DNA of 64,000 nt. Source: Klebsiella huaxiensis (GTDB taxonomy: Bacteria; Pseudomonadota; Gammaproteobacteria; Enterobacterales; Enterobacteriaceae). Both the position numbers and the translations under genes were made by a program. Where the stretch lies: assembly GCF_003261575.2 (NCBI RefSeq), contig NZ_CP036175.1, positions 2,046,001 to 2,110,000 on the forward strand, read 5' to 3'. The notes under the pieces were generated by a model that saw nothing but the letters and a program-made list of their open reading frames with translations, made no database searches and had not been told where the DNA came from. Positions 9,427-18,013 of this stretch are shown here, piece after piece. Position 1 is the first letter of the stretch, and the number at the start of each line of letters is the position of its first letter.

Positions 9427-10620
9427 ATGAAAGTTAACCATGAAAAGATCGTGATAATAGTTTTTTTGTCTTTTGTTGTAGTAAAGGCATTTGCTGGGCC
9501 AATTGGTATTGTTTTTCAGCCATTAAATTATGTTCCAACGTTACTAATGTTTCCACTTTTATTAATGCGTTGGGCAAAAGACTTTATAACTAAAGTGTCA
9601 TCTATTGTGATAATTTCTTTAATTGGTGTGTATTTTTTAATAGGAATAGGTAACTCTAGTATTGCACAAGCATCGTTTGGCTTATATGTTCTAATTCCAT
9701 TCTTATATTGTCTCGCTTATAGCCACACATTGCAAAAGTACATTTTTAGCGATAACCAAAAATATTATTACTTTTTTTTACTGACCTGTTGTGCTGGTAT
9801 ATACTATGTTTCCGAGTTTGGCGCTCCGTGGCTAGGTGGTATCGTTAATATAGGTGGGGTTGATAAAGTCATTTCAAGAGACTGGACAACTAGTGGTACA
9901 CTTCGAAATCCTGGCTTCACTGCTGCTTCATTTGATGCTGCGACATTATTAATGATATGTTCTTTATTAATTATCTCTAAATTAGCCTCAGAAAAAAAAT
10001 ACTTTAAGGCTATATTTATTTTTGCTATTGCGTTACATTGTATTTATTTAACAACAACAAAAACAACAGTTATAACATTGATATTGGTCTTACTTATGAT
10101 GTTACTACCATTGTTTATTTCAAGAAATATCATAAAAGCTACAGTCATTAGCTCTGTTGTTTTCACATACATATATATGATACCTCATTTAAAATATGAT
10201 TCTTATGATCCTAAGAACACACTGCTAATGAGGATGTATGATACGTGGCCAAAGGCAATATTGATTCTTGATGATACTTTGTCTCTTTGGATTGGTAAAG
10301 GATTTGGTGCAATAGGTACACCTGCACTGTATTTTTCACCAAAGACTTATAGTCCGGCAGACAATATTTTAGTGTATATGTACGTGATTGGTGGCTTTAT
10401 TAGTTTAACCCTGACAGCTATTTTTTTATTTAAATTCACGTTTTCAAAATTTTATGAAAGTAAGTTTGAAAAAAAATATTATTTAATTTCTTTTTGTGTT
10501 TTGATCGGTGGGGTAACATATAATTTATTTGAGTCCGTTTTTTATTCAATTAGCCTCGGGCTTATCGTTGGATGTTTATTTGATAAAGAAAACTGTTCAA
10601 CCTTCGTTAGGAAAAATTAA
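9427..10620 (+). CDS. wzy: Wzy capsule repeat-unit polymerase
   Basis: This 397-residue protein is almost entirely hydrophobic, with about ten to eleven predicted membrane segments and a longer hydrophilic loop in the middle (around 140-170, containing SRDWTTSGTLRNPGFTAASFD). Another outward loop follows near residues 255-310. This topology fits Wzy O-antigen/capsule polymerases, which join lipid-linked repeats on the periplasmic face. Wzy proteins share little sequence, so the call rests on topology, AT-rich composition and position among the glycosyltransferases. It is the only polymerase candidate in the locus, and the only other polytopic protein in the block, at 16547, fits Wzx better. 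Confidence 0.82.
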   Translation: MKVNHEKIVIIVFLSFVVVKAFAGPIGIVFQPLNYVPTLLMFPLLLMRWAKDFITKVSSIVIISLIGVYFLIGIGNSSIAQASFGLYVLIPFLYCLAYSHTLQKYIFSDNQKYYYFFLLTCCAGIYYVSEFGAPWLGGIVNIGGVDKVISRDWTTSGTLRNPGFTAASFDAATLLMICSLLIISKLASEKKYFKAIFIFAIALHCIYLTTTKTTVITLILVLLMMLLPLFISRNIIKATVISSVVFTYIYMIPHLKYDSYDPKNTLLMRMYDTWPKAILILDDTLSLWIGKGFGAIGTPALYFSPKTYSPADNILVYMYVIGGFISLTLTAIFLFKFTFSKFYESKFEKKYYLISFCVLIGGVTYNLFESVFYSISLGLIVGCLFDKENCSTFVRKN

Positions 10621-10639
10621 AACTTAAATGAGGTCTACT

Positions 10640-11857
10640 ATGAGGTATTTTTATGGCGTCATTTTTATTTTTTTTGGTTTTTTCTCAAATATGACATTTG
10701 GTTTTGAGTTAGGCGTCCATACTCACGCTCAGAAATATTCTGAAGAAGCTAATGAATTAAAAGAAAATATTGAAAAATTTGGGTTTAATAGTATAAGAAC
10801 TGATATGTCATGGTCATGGGTAGAAAAATTACGTGGAAATTATGCCATGGGGGAAGCTGCAAAAAAAAGCCAAAGCTTAGTCGATTCATTTACATCAGAT
10901 AATAATAGTGCACTTATTGTATTGGCATATGGCAATCCGCTGTATACACCAACTGGTTTTCCAGAAAATGAACAGCAAATTCAAGATTTTGTAAATTACA
11001 CAACATTTGTTGTTTCTAATAATAAAGGCAAAGCTAAGTATTATGAAATTTGGAATGAATGGACATACAAAACGGGAATTCCTGACCGACGTAATAAAGT
11101 ACCATCAAGTGATATATATTTAGAATTAGTGAAAAAAACCTACGAAAATATAAAGGCAATAGATCCCGATGCTATTATTTTAACTGGTACAGTTAACCCG
11201 ACTAATAAAAGAGATGTTGAATGGTTTGATCAGCTAATTGATAAAGGTATTCTGAATTATATAGATGGTGTTTCTTTGCATCCTTATTCCTTTATGCATG
11301 GCAATAAAAAGTTGCGTGGTGCAACAGAAAATTACCAGACTTTAGTCGAATATCAAAAGCACCTCGTGACGAAATCGAAGAAAAATATTCGATTATACAT
11401 AACTGAAATGGGTATACCTACCTATGATGGTGAGGGGGGGGTGAGCCGACTTGATGCTGCTAGGTTTATTTTTAAATACACATTACTTGTGATGTCAAAT
11501 CCAGATATAAAGGGTATATGGTGGTATGATTATTCTGATGATGGTCTTTTAAGAAGGAATAAAGAAAATAATTTTGGGATGATAGATTTTTACTTTAAGC
11601 CTAAATCTTCAATTCTAGCAATAAGTGCTGTATCAAAAATTACAAATAAATCGCTAATAACATCGGAAATAAAAGATGATACAGTAATAATTAATATTAA
11701 GAGTGCCATAAATGGTAGTACTAGGCATGTGTCATGGAGTGATAAGAGTCCAGCAAATAGTAGCGTTAACGTCATAGACAATGGGAGTATCTACGAAGAA
11801 AGAAAAAGTAAAACTAGTAGTGAAGAGCAATTTTTATTTACTCCGCAGGTATATTGA
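10640..11857 (+). CDS. Secreted clan GH-A glycoside hydrolase in capsule locus
   Basis: The 405-residue product begins with a signal peptide (MRYFYGVIFIFFGFFSNMTF) and continues as a TIM-barrel glycosidase resembling GH39/GH5 proteins. The motif YEIWNEW places a catalytic acid/base Glu at about residue 140, and LYITEMG places the nucleophile Glu at about 256, the clan GH-A arrangement. SLHPYS and WWYDYSDDG are further family-like segments. It would act in the periplasm or outside, possibly trimming or cutting capsule chains; the substrate is unknown. ATG 10640 was preferred over 10628 because GAGG stands six bases before it and no ribosome site precedes the earlier ATG. Its stop sits nine bases before the next start. 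Confidence 0.8.
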   Translation: MRYFYGVIFIFFGFFSNMTFGFELGVHTHAQKYSEEANELKENIEKFGFNSIRTDMSWSWVEKLRGNYAMGEAAKKSQSLVDSFTSDNNSALIVLAYGNPLYTPTGFPENEQQIQDFVNYTTFVVSNNKGKAKYYEIWNEWTYKTGIPDRRNKVPSSDIYLELVKKTYENIKAIDPDAIILTGTVNPTNKRDVEWFDQLIDKGILNYIDGVSLHPYSFMHGNKKLRGATENYQTLVEYQKHLVTKSKKNIRLYITEMGIPTYDGEGGVSRLDAARFIFKYTLLVMSNPDIKGIWWYDYSDDGLLRRNKENNFGMIDFYFKPKSSILAISAVSKITNKSLITSEIKDDTVIINIKSAINGSTRHVSWSDKSPANSSVNVIDNGSIYEERKSKTSSEEQFLFTPQVY

Positions 11858-11865
11858 GGAATTCT

Positions 11866-12951
11866 ATGATTTATATTAATGGACGATATTTAACTCAATC
11901 ATTGACAGGAGTTCAAAGGTTTGCATATGAAATATCAAAGGAACTGATATGTTTGCGACACGATGTCGTATTTTTAGTGCCGGACGAAAAATTGAACACA
12001 GTGTATGATATAGATGATTTTAGAATTGAAGTTGTAAAAGGAGGTCTTGGTCATTTTTGGGAACAAATCACGTTGCCAATGTTTTTAAAAAATAAAAAAA
12101 GACGATTACTAATAAATTTATGTAGTACGGCCCCAGCTTTTTATAAAAATCAAATATCAACTCACCATGATATAACCTATGTAAGATTTCCACGTAGTTT
12201 TTCATTTAAATTTCGATTGCTCTATAAATATCTGATCCCAAAAATTTTAAATAATTCAAAAAAAATCATCACCGTTAGCAATTTTTCAAAAAATGAAATA
12301 TCGAATCATTATTCTATTTCTGCTGAAAAAATTGACGTGATCTATAATGCTGTAGGCAAACAATTTCTTACTCAGAGAGACGATGTTGATTATCGGAGTG
12401 ATGATAGAGGTGATTTTGCATTGGCTGTATCATCACCGAATTATCATAAAAACTTCCACGGACTTATAGAAGCTTTTCTTGAATTAAATATAGATGTAAA
12501 ACTTAAAATTATCGGAAGTCGCAGTTCAAGTTTCAACAATGTTAACTATAATTATCATGAAAATGAACGAGTTGAATTCTTGGGGAGGGTTAACGATGAT
12601 GAATTGATTTCACTTTATAAACATGCAAAGTTCTTCGTTTTTCCTTCGTTGTATGAAGGTTTTGGTATTCCTCCTCTAGAAGCACAGGCTTGTGGCTGTC
12701 CAGTCATATCATCAAGTGCGGCATCTATGACAGAAATACTTGCTGAAAGTGTATTATATTTTAACCCATCATCGAAGGAAGATATTAAAAAAGCATTAGT
12801 AGCTATAGATTCTGATGATAGACTCCAGGAAAAAATACGGAATTTGGGTTTTTGCAATGTAATGAGATTTTCTTGGAAAAATTCGGCTATAAAAATTAAT
12901 AATCTAATTAATGAACTAGGTGATTCGAATGATCATATTTCATGTTGCTGA
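11866..12951 (+). CDS. GT4-type glycosyltransferase (capsule)
   Basis: The 361-residue protein is a GT-B glycosyltransferase. It opens with MIYINGRYLTQSLTGVQRFA, a start often seen in mannosyltransferase-like GT4 enzymes, and has the donor-site signature PSLYEGFGIPPLEAQACG with the EX7E pattern near residue 262. VSNFSKNEI and the glycine-rich VQRFA loop match related WbdB-type enzymes, so mannose transfer is plausible but not proven. The ATG at 11866 follows the ribosome site TGAGGA at a proper distance; a TTG 12 bp upstream is less likely. Its 3' end overlaps the start of the next glycosyltransferase by 23 bp. Confidence 0.84.
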   Translation: MIYINGRYLTQSLTGVQRFAYEISKELICLRHDVVFLVPDEKLNTVYDIDDFRIEVVKGGLGHFWEQITLPMFLKNKKRRLLINLCSTAPAFYKNQISTHHDITYVRFPRSFSFKFRLLYKYLIPKILNNSKKIITVSNFSKNEISNHYSISAEKIDVIYNAVGKQFLTQRDDVDYRSDDRGDFALAVSSPNYHKNFHGLIEAFLELNIDVKLKIIGSRSSSFNNVNYNYHENERVEFLGRVNDDELISLYKHAKFFVFPSLYEGFGIPPLEAQACGCPVISSSAASMTEILAESVLYFNPSSKEDIKKALVAIDSDDRLQEKIRNLGFCNVMRFSWKNSAIKINNLINELGDSNDHISCC

Positions 12952-14023
12952 GGTAATAAAAGGGGGGGTTGCATCTGTAATTAACGAACTTTTACGCGAA
13001 CAAAGTACTGATACAGACATAAAGAAAGTTACATGCTTAATCCCAGATTCACAAAGGGAGGAACTAATAGCTGATGATGATTTATTATATACGTTCAAGC
13101 GTACAGGGAGAAACATTATTTCTCTTTTTCGCTTTTTCTTAAAATTTGTGTCGATACTAGTACGTGAGAAACCAGATATAATACATTTGCACAGTACATT
13201 CGCAGGCTTTGTCTGTCGCTTTGTACTTTTGCTATTCCCATTTGTTAAAGTTAAAGTTATCTATTGCCCCCATGCATTTTCATTTATGATGAAAAAAAAT
13301 AGAGCAAAAGTTAAAATATATGCTGTGGTTGAACAAATTCTTTCTATAAAAACCAATGCAATTATTTGTGTTAGTAACTATGAAAGGGATAAAGCAATCG
13401 AAGTTGGCTTGAATAAGGATAAGCTTAAAACTATTTATAACGGTGTGTCTGAACCATCAAAGTCATTAATAGAAAGACCTGGATGTTCGGAATTAAATGT
13501 TTTATATGTTGGTCGTTTTGATTTCCAAAAAGGTTTTGATATATTACTAGACATAATTAAGTTATCAGCTCCAAATAAAGGAATCTCATTCACTATTATA
13601 GGCGATTTTGTATCAGAAAATGAAAGTTATTCAATAGCCTCTGAGAATGCGAAATTTTTAGGTTGGTTGCCAAAACAAGAAATTTATAAATATTATAGAA
13701 GTTCAGATGTATTACTTATCCCATCTCGATGGGAAGGCTTAGCTATGGTTCCTCTGGAGGCATTCAGTTGTAAATTGCCTGTAATTGCAAGTTCATGCTC
13801 TTCGTTCCCTGAAATAATTGATGATCATGTTAATGGTTTTCTGGTTGATATGGAGCAACGTGAGGATGTCGTAAATCTGTTACTAAGACTCAGTACAGCT
13901 GAGGGAAAGGATAAATTAAAAGACATGTCCACTAATGCTTATGAAACATATCATGAGAAGTTTTCTGCAGAAAAAATGACGTTATGTGTCAAAAAATTAT
14001 ACTCATCAATTTATAACGATTAA
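12929..14023 (+). CDS. GT4-type glycosyltransferase (capsule)
   Basis: The 364-residue product is another GT-B enzyme of family GT4. Visible features are the N-terminal EVIKGGVASV glycine loop, IHLHSTFAGF, the mid-domain LYVGRFDFQKGFDILL, and the donor-site segment PSRWEGLAMVPLEAFSCKLP with its EX7E pair. The ATG at 12929 was chosen because AGGTG stands about six bases before it; a GTG nine bases upstream is possible. The gene overlaps the previous one by 23 bp, suggesting coupled translation. Acceptor and donor cannot be told from the sequence. Confidence 0.83.
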   Translation: MIIFHVAEVIKGGVASVINELLREQSTDTDIKKVTCLIPDSQREELIADDDLLYTFKRTGRNIISLFRFFLKFVSILVREKPDIIHLHSTFAGFVCRFVLLLFPFVKVKVIYCPHAFSFMMKKNRAKVKIYAVVEQILSIKTNAIICVSNYERDKAIEVGLNKDKLKTIYNGVSEPSKSLIERPGCSELNVLYVGRFDFQKGFDILLDIIKLSAPNKGISFTIIGDFVSENESYSIASENAKFLGWLPKQEIYKYYRSSDVLLIPSRWEGLAMVPLEAFSCKLPVIASSCSSFPEIIDDHVNGFLVDMEQREDVVNLLLRLSTAEGKDKLKDMSTNAYETYHEKFSAEKMTLCVKKLYSSIYND

Positions 14024-14070
14024 TTTTTGTTATACTTATTTAAATTAAATAATATATAGTGAGAGGTAAC

Positions 14071-15333
14071 ATGAGAATTTTGCTTGTTGGTAACCATACC
14101 TGTGGGAACCGCGGAGATGGAGCTATTTTACGAGGGTTATTGGATAGCCTAAGATTAAATGATTCTACTGTTGATTTGGATATTTTAAGTCGATATGCTG
14201 TAAGTTCAGAGTATTTATTAGGTGAATCTATGATTCAAGATGATTTGTACTCTTCAAGAATTAGCAAAAAAAATGGTTTAATATCTAAACTTAAAAACAA
14301 AATAATAAATAAAATAATGCCATTTGTGTTGGTATCACATGCTAAAAAAAATGGATTCTTGCGCTATTATCCTTTGCCAAAGCATATTAGTGATTTTGTA
14401 AATAGTCTTAAGGACTACGATGCAATAATACAGGTCGGAGGATCTTTTTTCGTTGATTTGTATGGTTCAGGACAATTTGAGCATATTTTATGCTCTGCAA
14501 TTGCTAATAAGCCTATTTATTTGATTGGACATAGTGTTGGTCCTTTTGAAATCAATTCGTTTAATAAAATTGCTCATTACGCCTTTTCAAAATCAAAACA
14601 AGTGATATTGCGTGAAGACGTGAGCAGAAATCTTATGTTAAAAGATAATTTTGACATGTCTAATGTCACAATGGGAGTTGATACAGCATTTCTGGTTCAA
14701 ACTGATATAATTATCAGCGATTACATTATTTCTCATTGGCTTCAGTTAATTGACAAGAAAAAAACTGTTGCTATAACCGTTCGTAAACTGGCTCCTTTTG
14801 ATCGGCGTTTAGGTGTAACCCAAAAAGAATATGAAATAGCGATAGTCAGAATGATTAATTACCTTATCAGTAAAGGGTATCAGGTGATAGCGTTTTCAAC
14901 TTGCACTGGGATTGAAAGTTATCATAATGATGATCGCATGGTCGCTCTTTCTATTCAAAAATTAGTTAATAATGAATCGTTTCATGTTGTAATGGATGAA
15001 ATTAATGATTTGCAATTAGGTGCATTGCTGAACAAATGCTCATTCACTATTGGTACAAGATTACATTCGGCAATTATTTCTATAAACTTTGGAACCCCAG
15101 CAATCGCAATAAATTATGAGCATAAGTCTTTAGGTGTTATGCAGGGGCTCAATATGAATGAGCTTTCTGCTAGTGTTGATGATTTAATTAATAGCAATAT
15201 TATTAAAAAAATTGATTTCTTAATATCTAATTATGAAGAAATAAATCAAAAGCTATATTTAAATCTAACTGCGACCCGAGAACTAGGACATACTATGGTT
15301 GCGCAAGTTTTGAAATCAATAGGTGAAAAATGA
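14071..15333 (+). CDS. WcaK-like polysaccharide pyruvyl transferase
   Basis: The 420-residue product matches my recollection of the colanic acid protein WcaK along its whole length: it begins MRILLVGNHTCGNRGDGAIL, continues YDAIIQVGGSFFVDLYG, has VAITVRKLAPFDRRLG and ends with IGTRLHSAIISINFGTPAIA. WcaK/CsaB-type proteins move a pyruvyl group from phosphoenolpyruvate to a sugar, making an acidic ketal. The capsule may therefore carry pyruvate. ATG 14071 follows the ribosome site GAGAGG; an in-frame GTG 12 bp earlier is less likely. The stop overlaps the next start by four bases. Confidence 0.86.
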   Translation: MRILLVGNHTCGNRGDGAILRGLLDSLRLNDSTVDLDILSRYAVSSEYLLGESMIQDDLYSSRISKKNGLISKLKNKIINKIMPFVLVSHAKKNGFLRYYPLPKHISDFVNSLKDYDAIIQVGGSFFVDLYGSGQFEHILCSAIANKPIYLIGHSVGPFEINSFNKIAHYAFSKSKQVILREDVSRNLMLKDNFDMSNVTMGVDTAFLVQTDIIISDYIISHWLQLIDKKKTVAITVRKLAPFDRRLGVTQKEYEIAIVRMINYLISKGYQVIAFSTCTGIESYHNDDRMVALSIQKLVNNESFHVVMDEINDLQLGALLNKCSFTIGTRLHSAIISINFGTPAIAINYEHKSLGVMQGLNMNELSASVDDLINSNIIKKIDFLISNYEEINQKLYLNLTATRELGHTMVAQVLKSIGEK

Positions 15334-16547
15334 AAATATTGTTCTTTTGTTTAAAATTCCCTTTAGCATCTGAGACTTTTGTTTTAAACCAAATTAATTA
15401 TTTTATAAGTCTGGGGCATGATGTAAAAGTTTTATCATTATATCCAGGGGACATGAAAAATGTACATGAAGATTATTACAAATTTGACCTTTCAAGGAGA
15501 GTTAATTATATTTTTGAGAATGAATATAACAAGAGGAGCTTAACTTTTTATTCACGTGCGAGGCTTATTCTTAGTAATGTTTTTAAATTTAATTTGAAAT
15601 CATTTAATTTCAAAAAATATGGTTTCTTTGTTTGTTCACTTCTATTACCTTCTATCGTCTCAAAGTTGAAAAATAGAATGTCTTCTGATGTTATTGTTGC
15701 TCATTTCGGTCATAGTGGTGCACTTGCTAATTATCTAAGAGATGTTGGAGTTATTTCTGGTCAATTAGTTACTGTATTTCATGGATATGATCTTTCAGCT
15801 GAAACATTGTTAAAAAAATATAATTTTGCATATAAAGATTTGTTCCTGTCGGGAGATTTATTCCTTCCAATTAGTGAAAAGTGGAAAGATAAATTAATTG
15901 AAATGCAATGCCCCCCTGATAAGATACATATTATAAGAATGGGAATTAAAGTTAAACATTTCGAATATAATGAAAGATCCTTTAGTGCAGAACCAATAAA
16001 AATAATATCTGTCTGTAGGCTAATAGAAAAAAAAGGGTTGGAGTATGCAATCGTCGCATGTGCTAATTTGAAAAAGTTAGGGTATAAATTTTCGTATCAG
16101 ATAATTGGCTATGGTGAGCTACATGAACAGTTGTCATTATTAATTAATAAGCTAGATTTACAGGATAGCGTGAGCATTCTTGGTTTTCAACCTCAATCAG
16201 TTGTTAGAGAAATGCTTAACGATAGTCATGTTTTTCTATTGCCATCTGTTACCGCACAAAATGGCGATATGGAAGGGATTCCAGTAGCATTAATGGAGGC
16301 AATGGCGTCTGGCTTACCAGTGGTATCTACTTATCATAGTGGTATACCCGAACTCATTGAAAATGAAGTTACTGGTTGGTTATGCCCTGAAAGAGATGCT
16401 CAATCAATTACTGATGTTTTAGTTAAAATAATTAATCAAGAATTTGAAGTTGTTCAGATTGAAAGAAATGCAAGAATGGTCATTGTTAATGAATTTAATG
16501 AAGAGACAGAATATAATAAGATGTCTTCATTGTTGGAGCGGTTATAA
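15330..16547 (+). CDS. WcaL-like glycosyltransferase (GT4)
   Basis: The 405-residue protein resembles WcaL/AmsK, the colanic acid/amylovoran glycosyltransferase: N-terminal LKFPLASETFVLNQINYFI, then VTVFHGYD, SVCRLIEKKGLEYAI, and donor-site DMEGIPVALMEAMASGLPVV near residue 315. In colanic acid the gene follows wcaK directly, and the same order is kept here, so the pair probably travelled as a unit. It would add one sugar, perhaps the one later pyruvylated. The start overlaps the WcaK-like stop (ATGA) and its own stop overlaps the wzx start. Confidence 0.87.
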   Translation: MKILFFCLKFPLASETFVLNQINYFISLGHDVKVLSLYPGDMKNVHEDYYKFDLSRRVNYIFENEYNKRSLTFYSRARLILSNVFKFNLKSFNFKKYGFFVCSLLLPSIVSKLKNRMSSDVIVAHFGHSGALANYLRDVGVISGQLVTVFHGYDLSAETLLKKYNFAYKDLFLSGDLFLPISEKWKDKLIEMQCPPDKIHIIRMGIKVKHFEYNERSFSAEPIKIISVCRLIEKKGLEYAIVACANLKKLGYKFSYQIIGYGELHEQLSLLINKLDLQDSVSILGFQPQSVVREMLNDSHVFLLPSVTAQNGDMEGIPVALMEAMASGLPVVSTYHSGIPELIENEVTGWLCPERDAQSITDVLVKIINQEFEVVQIERNARMVIVNEFNEETEYNKMSSLLERL

Positions 16548-17872
16548 TGAGTAATCTGCGAAGCCAGGCTGCATGGCTTTTAGCATCTAATTTCTTTACC
16601 GCTGTACTACAAATAGTACAGATAAGTATTTTAGCGAGAAATCTTGATTTGCGAGAACTTGGTGTCCTGGCAATTGTTAATACGGTTTTAATGATTGCTA
16701 TGATACTACAAGATATGGGGATGAGTAGCTATATTGTTCACAAACAAGAGCTATTAAAAAGAGACCAAAGTACAATTTTTTGGATCAATTTATTACTCAG
16801 CTTAATCGCGGGGATAATCGTTTGTTTACTTTCATGGCCTGTTTCAAAATTTTATCATCTCAATGAACTTAATCTATTGATAATGCTGGCTAGTCTAAAT
16901 TTTATTTTCCTTGGTGCCTTATCTCAGTATCAGTCTCATTATATAAAATCAAAGAAAATGATTTTATTAGCGAAGATTGAGATGATCGCAAAATTTATAT
17001 CTTTCTGTTTTGTAGTCTATACTATATATTTTACTGAATTACGCACGTCGGCTGTTATTTTAGGATTGATTCTGAATGCTGTACTAAGGCTTTTTATGAT
17101 GGCCTTCTTCGGGGATAAACGTTGGAATCCATCACTTGAGTTTAACTCAAGTATCTGCAAGGATATTTTTAAATACGGAATATTTCAGCTGGGCTCTCAA
17201 GTTTTAAACCAGCTAAGAACCCAGTTGGATGTTATTATTATAGGTAAGGTTCTAGGGGGGGAGGCATTAGGGTTGTATTCCTTAGCTAAGGATTTAGTCA
17301 TGCAGCCACTAAAACTTATATCACCTGTAATTAATAGACTGGCGTTACCCCGATTTGCTGAGGTTCAATCTAAAACGAAAGATCTTGGCAATGTTTTCTT
17401 GAGAGGGACATCGGTAATTATCATTTTTAGTATGATTACTTTTCTTGGGATCGCTGTTTTCTCTCCGGTTATTGTAGCGATTCTATATGGTATCAACAGA
17501 ATTGAAATAGTCAATATTTTGCCATATATGCTGGTGTTTGCCTTGCTAAGACCAATGGGGGGCTTAACAGGGGCTATTGCTCAAGCAAATGGTAGAACTA
17601 ATGTCGAATTTAGATGGAATGTGGTTGCAACGATAGTCGTAACATTAACAACTTCAACAATATATTTCTGTCCCCAGTTGTGGTATGTCTCTTTAAATCT
17701 TTCTATCTCCCAAATATTGATAAGTTTTTTAGTATACCCTTTTTTCATAGAGCGAGTAATTAAAGTTTCTTTTCTTACTTATATCTATAAGTGGTTTCCA
17801 TTAACAATGTTGTTTATATTTGCAATGTTTTGCATTTATAATTTTAGACTTCTTATTCACCCTTTTTGGTGA
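16547..17872 (+). CDS. wzx: Wzx repeat-unit flippase
   Basis: The 441-residue product has about twelve membrane segments and the look of the MOP/polysaccharide transporter superfamily: N-terminal QAAWLLASNFFTAVLQIVQI, LGLYSLAKDLVMQPLKLISPV in the middle, and a hydrophobic C-terminal half. Wzx moves the undecaprenyl-linked repeat across the inner membrane so that Wzy can polymerise it. It is the last AT-rich gene, overlaps the preceding stop by one base (TAATG), and ends about 140 bp before gnd. No other flippase is present in the locus. Confidence 0.9.
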   Translation: MSNLRSQAAWLLASNFFTAVLQIVQISILARNLDLRELGVLAIVNTVLMIAMILQDMGMSSYIVHKQELLKRDQSTIFWINLLLSLIAGIIVCLLSWPVSKFYHLNELNLLIMLASLNFIFLGALSQYQSHYIKSKKMILLAKIEMIAKFISFCFVVYTIYFTELRTSAVILGLILNAVLRLFMMAFFGDKRWNPSLEFNSSICKDIFKYGIFQLGSQVLNQLRTQLDVIIIGKVLGGEALGLYSLAKDLVMQPLKLISPVINRLALPRFAEVQSKTKDLGNVFLRGTSVIIIFSMITFLGIAVFSPVIVAILYGINRIEIVNILPYMLVFALLRPMGGLTGAIAQANGRTNVEFRWNVVATIVVTLTTSTIYFCPQLWYVSLNLSISQILISFLVYPFFIERVIKVSFLTYIYKWFPLTMLFIFAMFCIYNFRLLIHPFW

Positions 17873-18013
17873 GGTTATATAAAAATACAGCAGCATGCTC
17901 TTCTGTAACTCTCAACTATTAATTACTTTGCGCAAAACTATCTTTGCGCTAACATAATCATCACATTTAAGCTGCGAACATGTCGCAGTGACCACACCTG
18001 ACAGGAGTATGTA

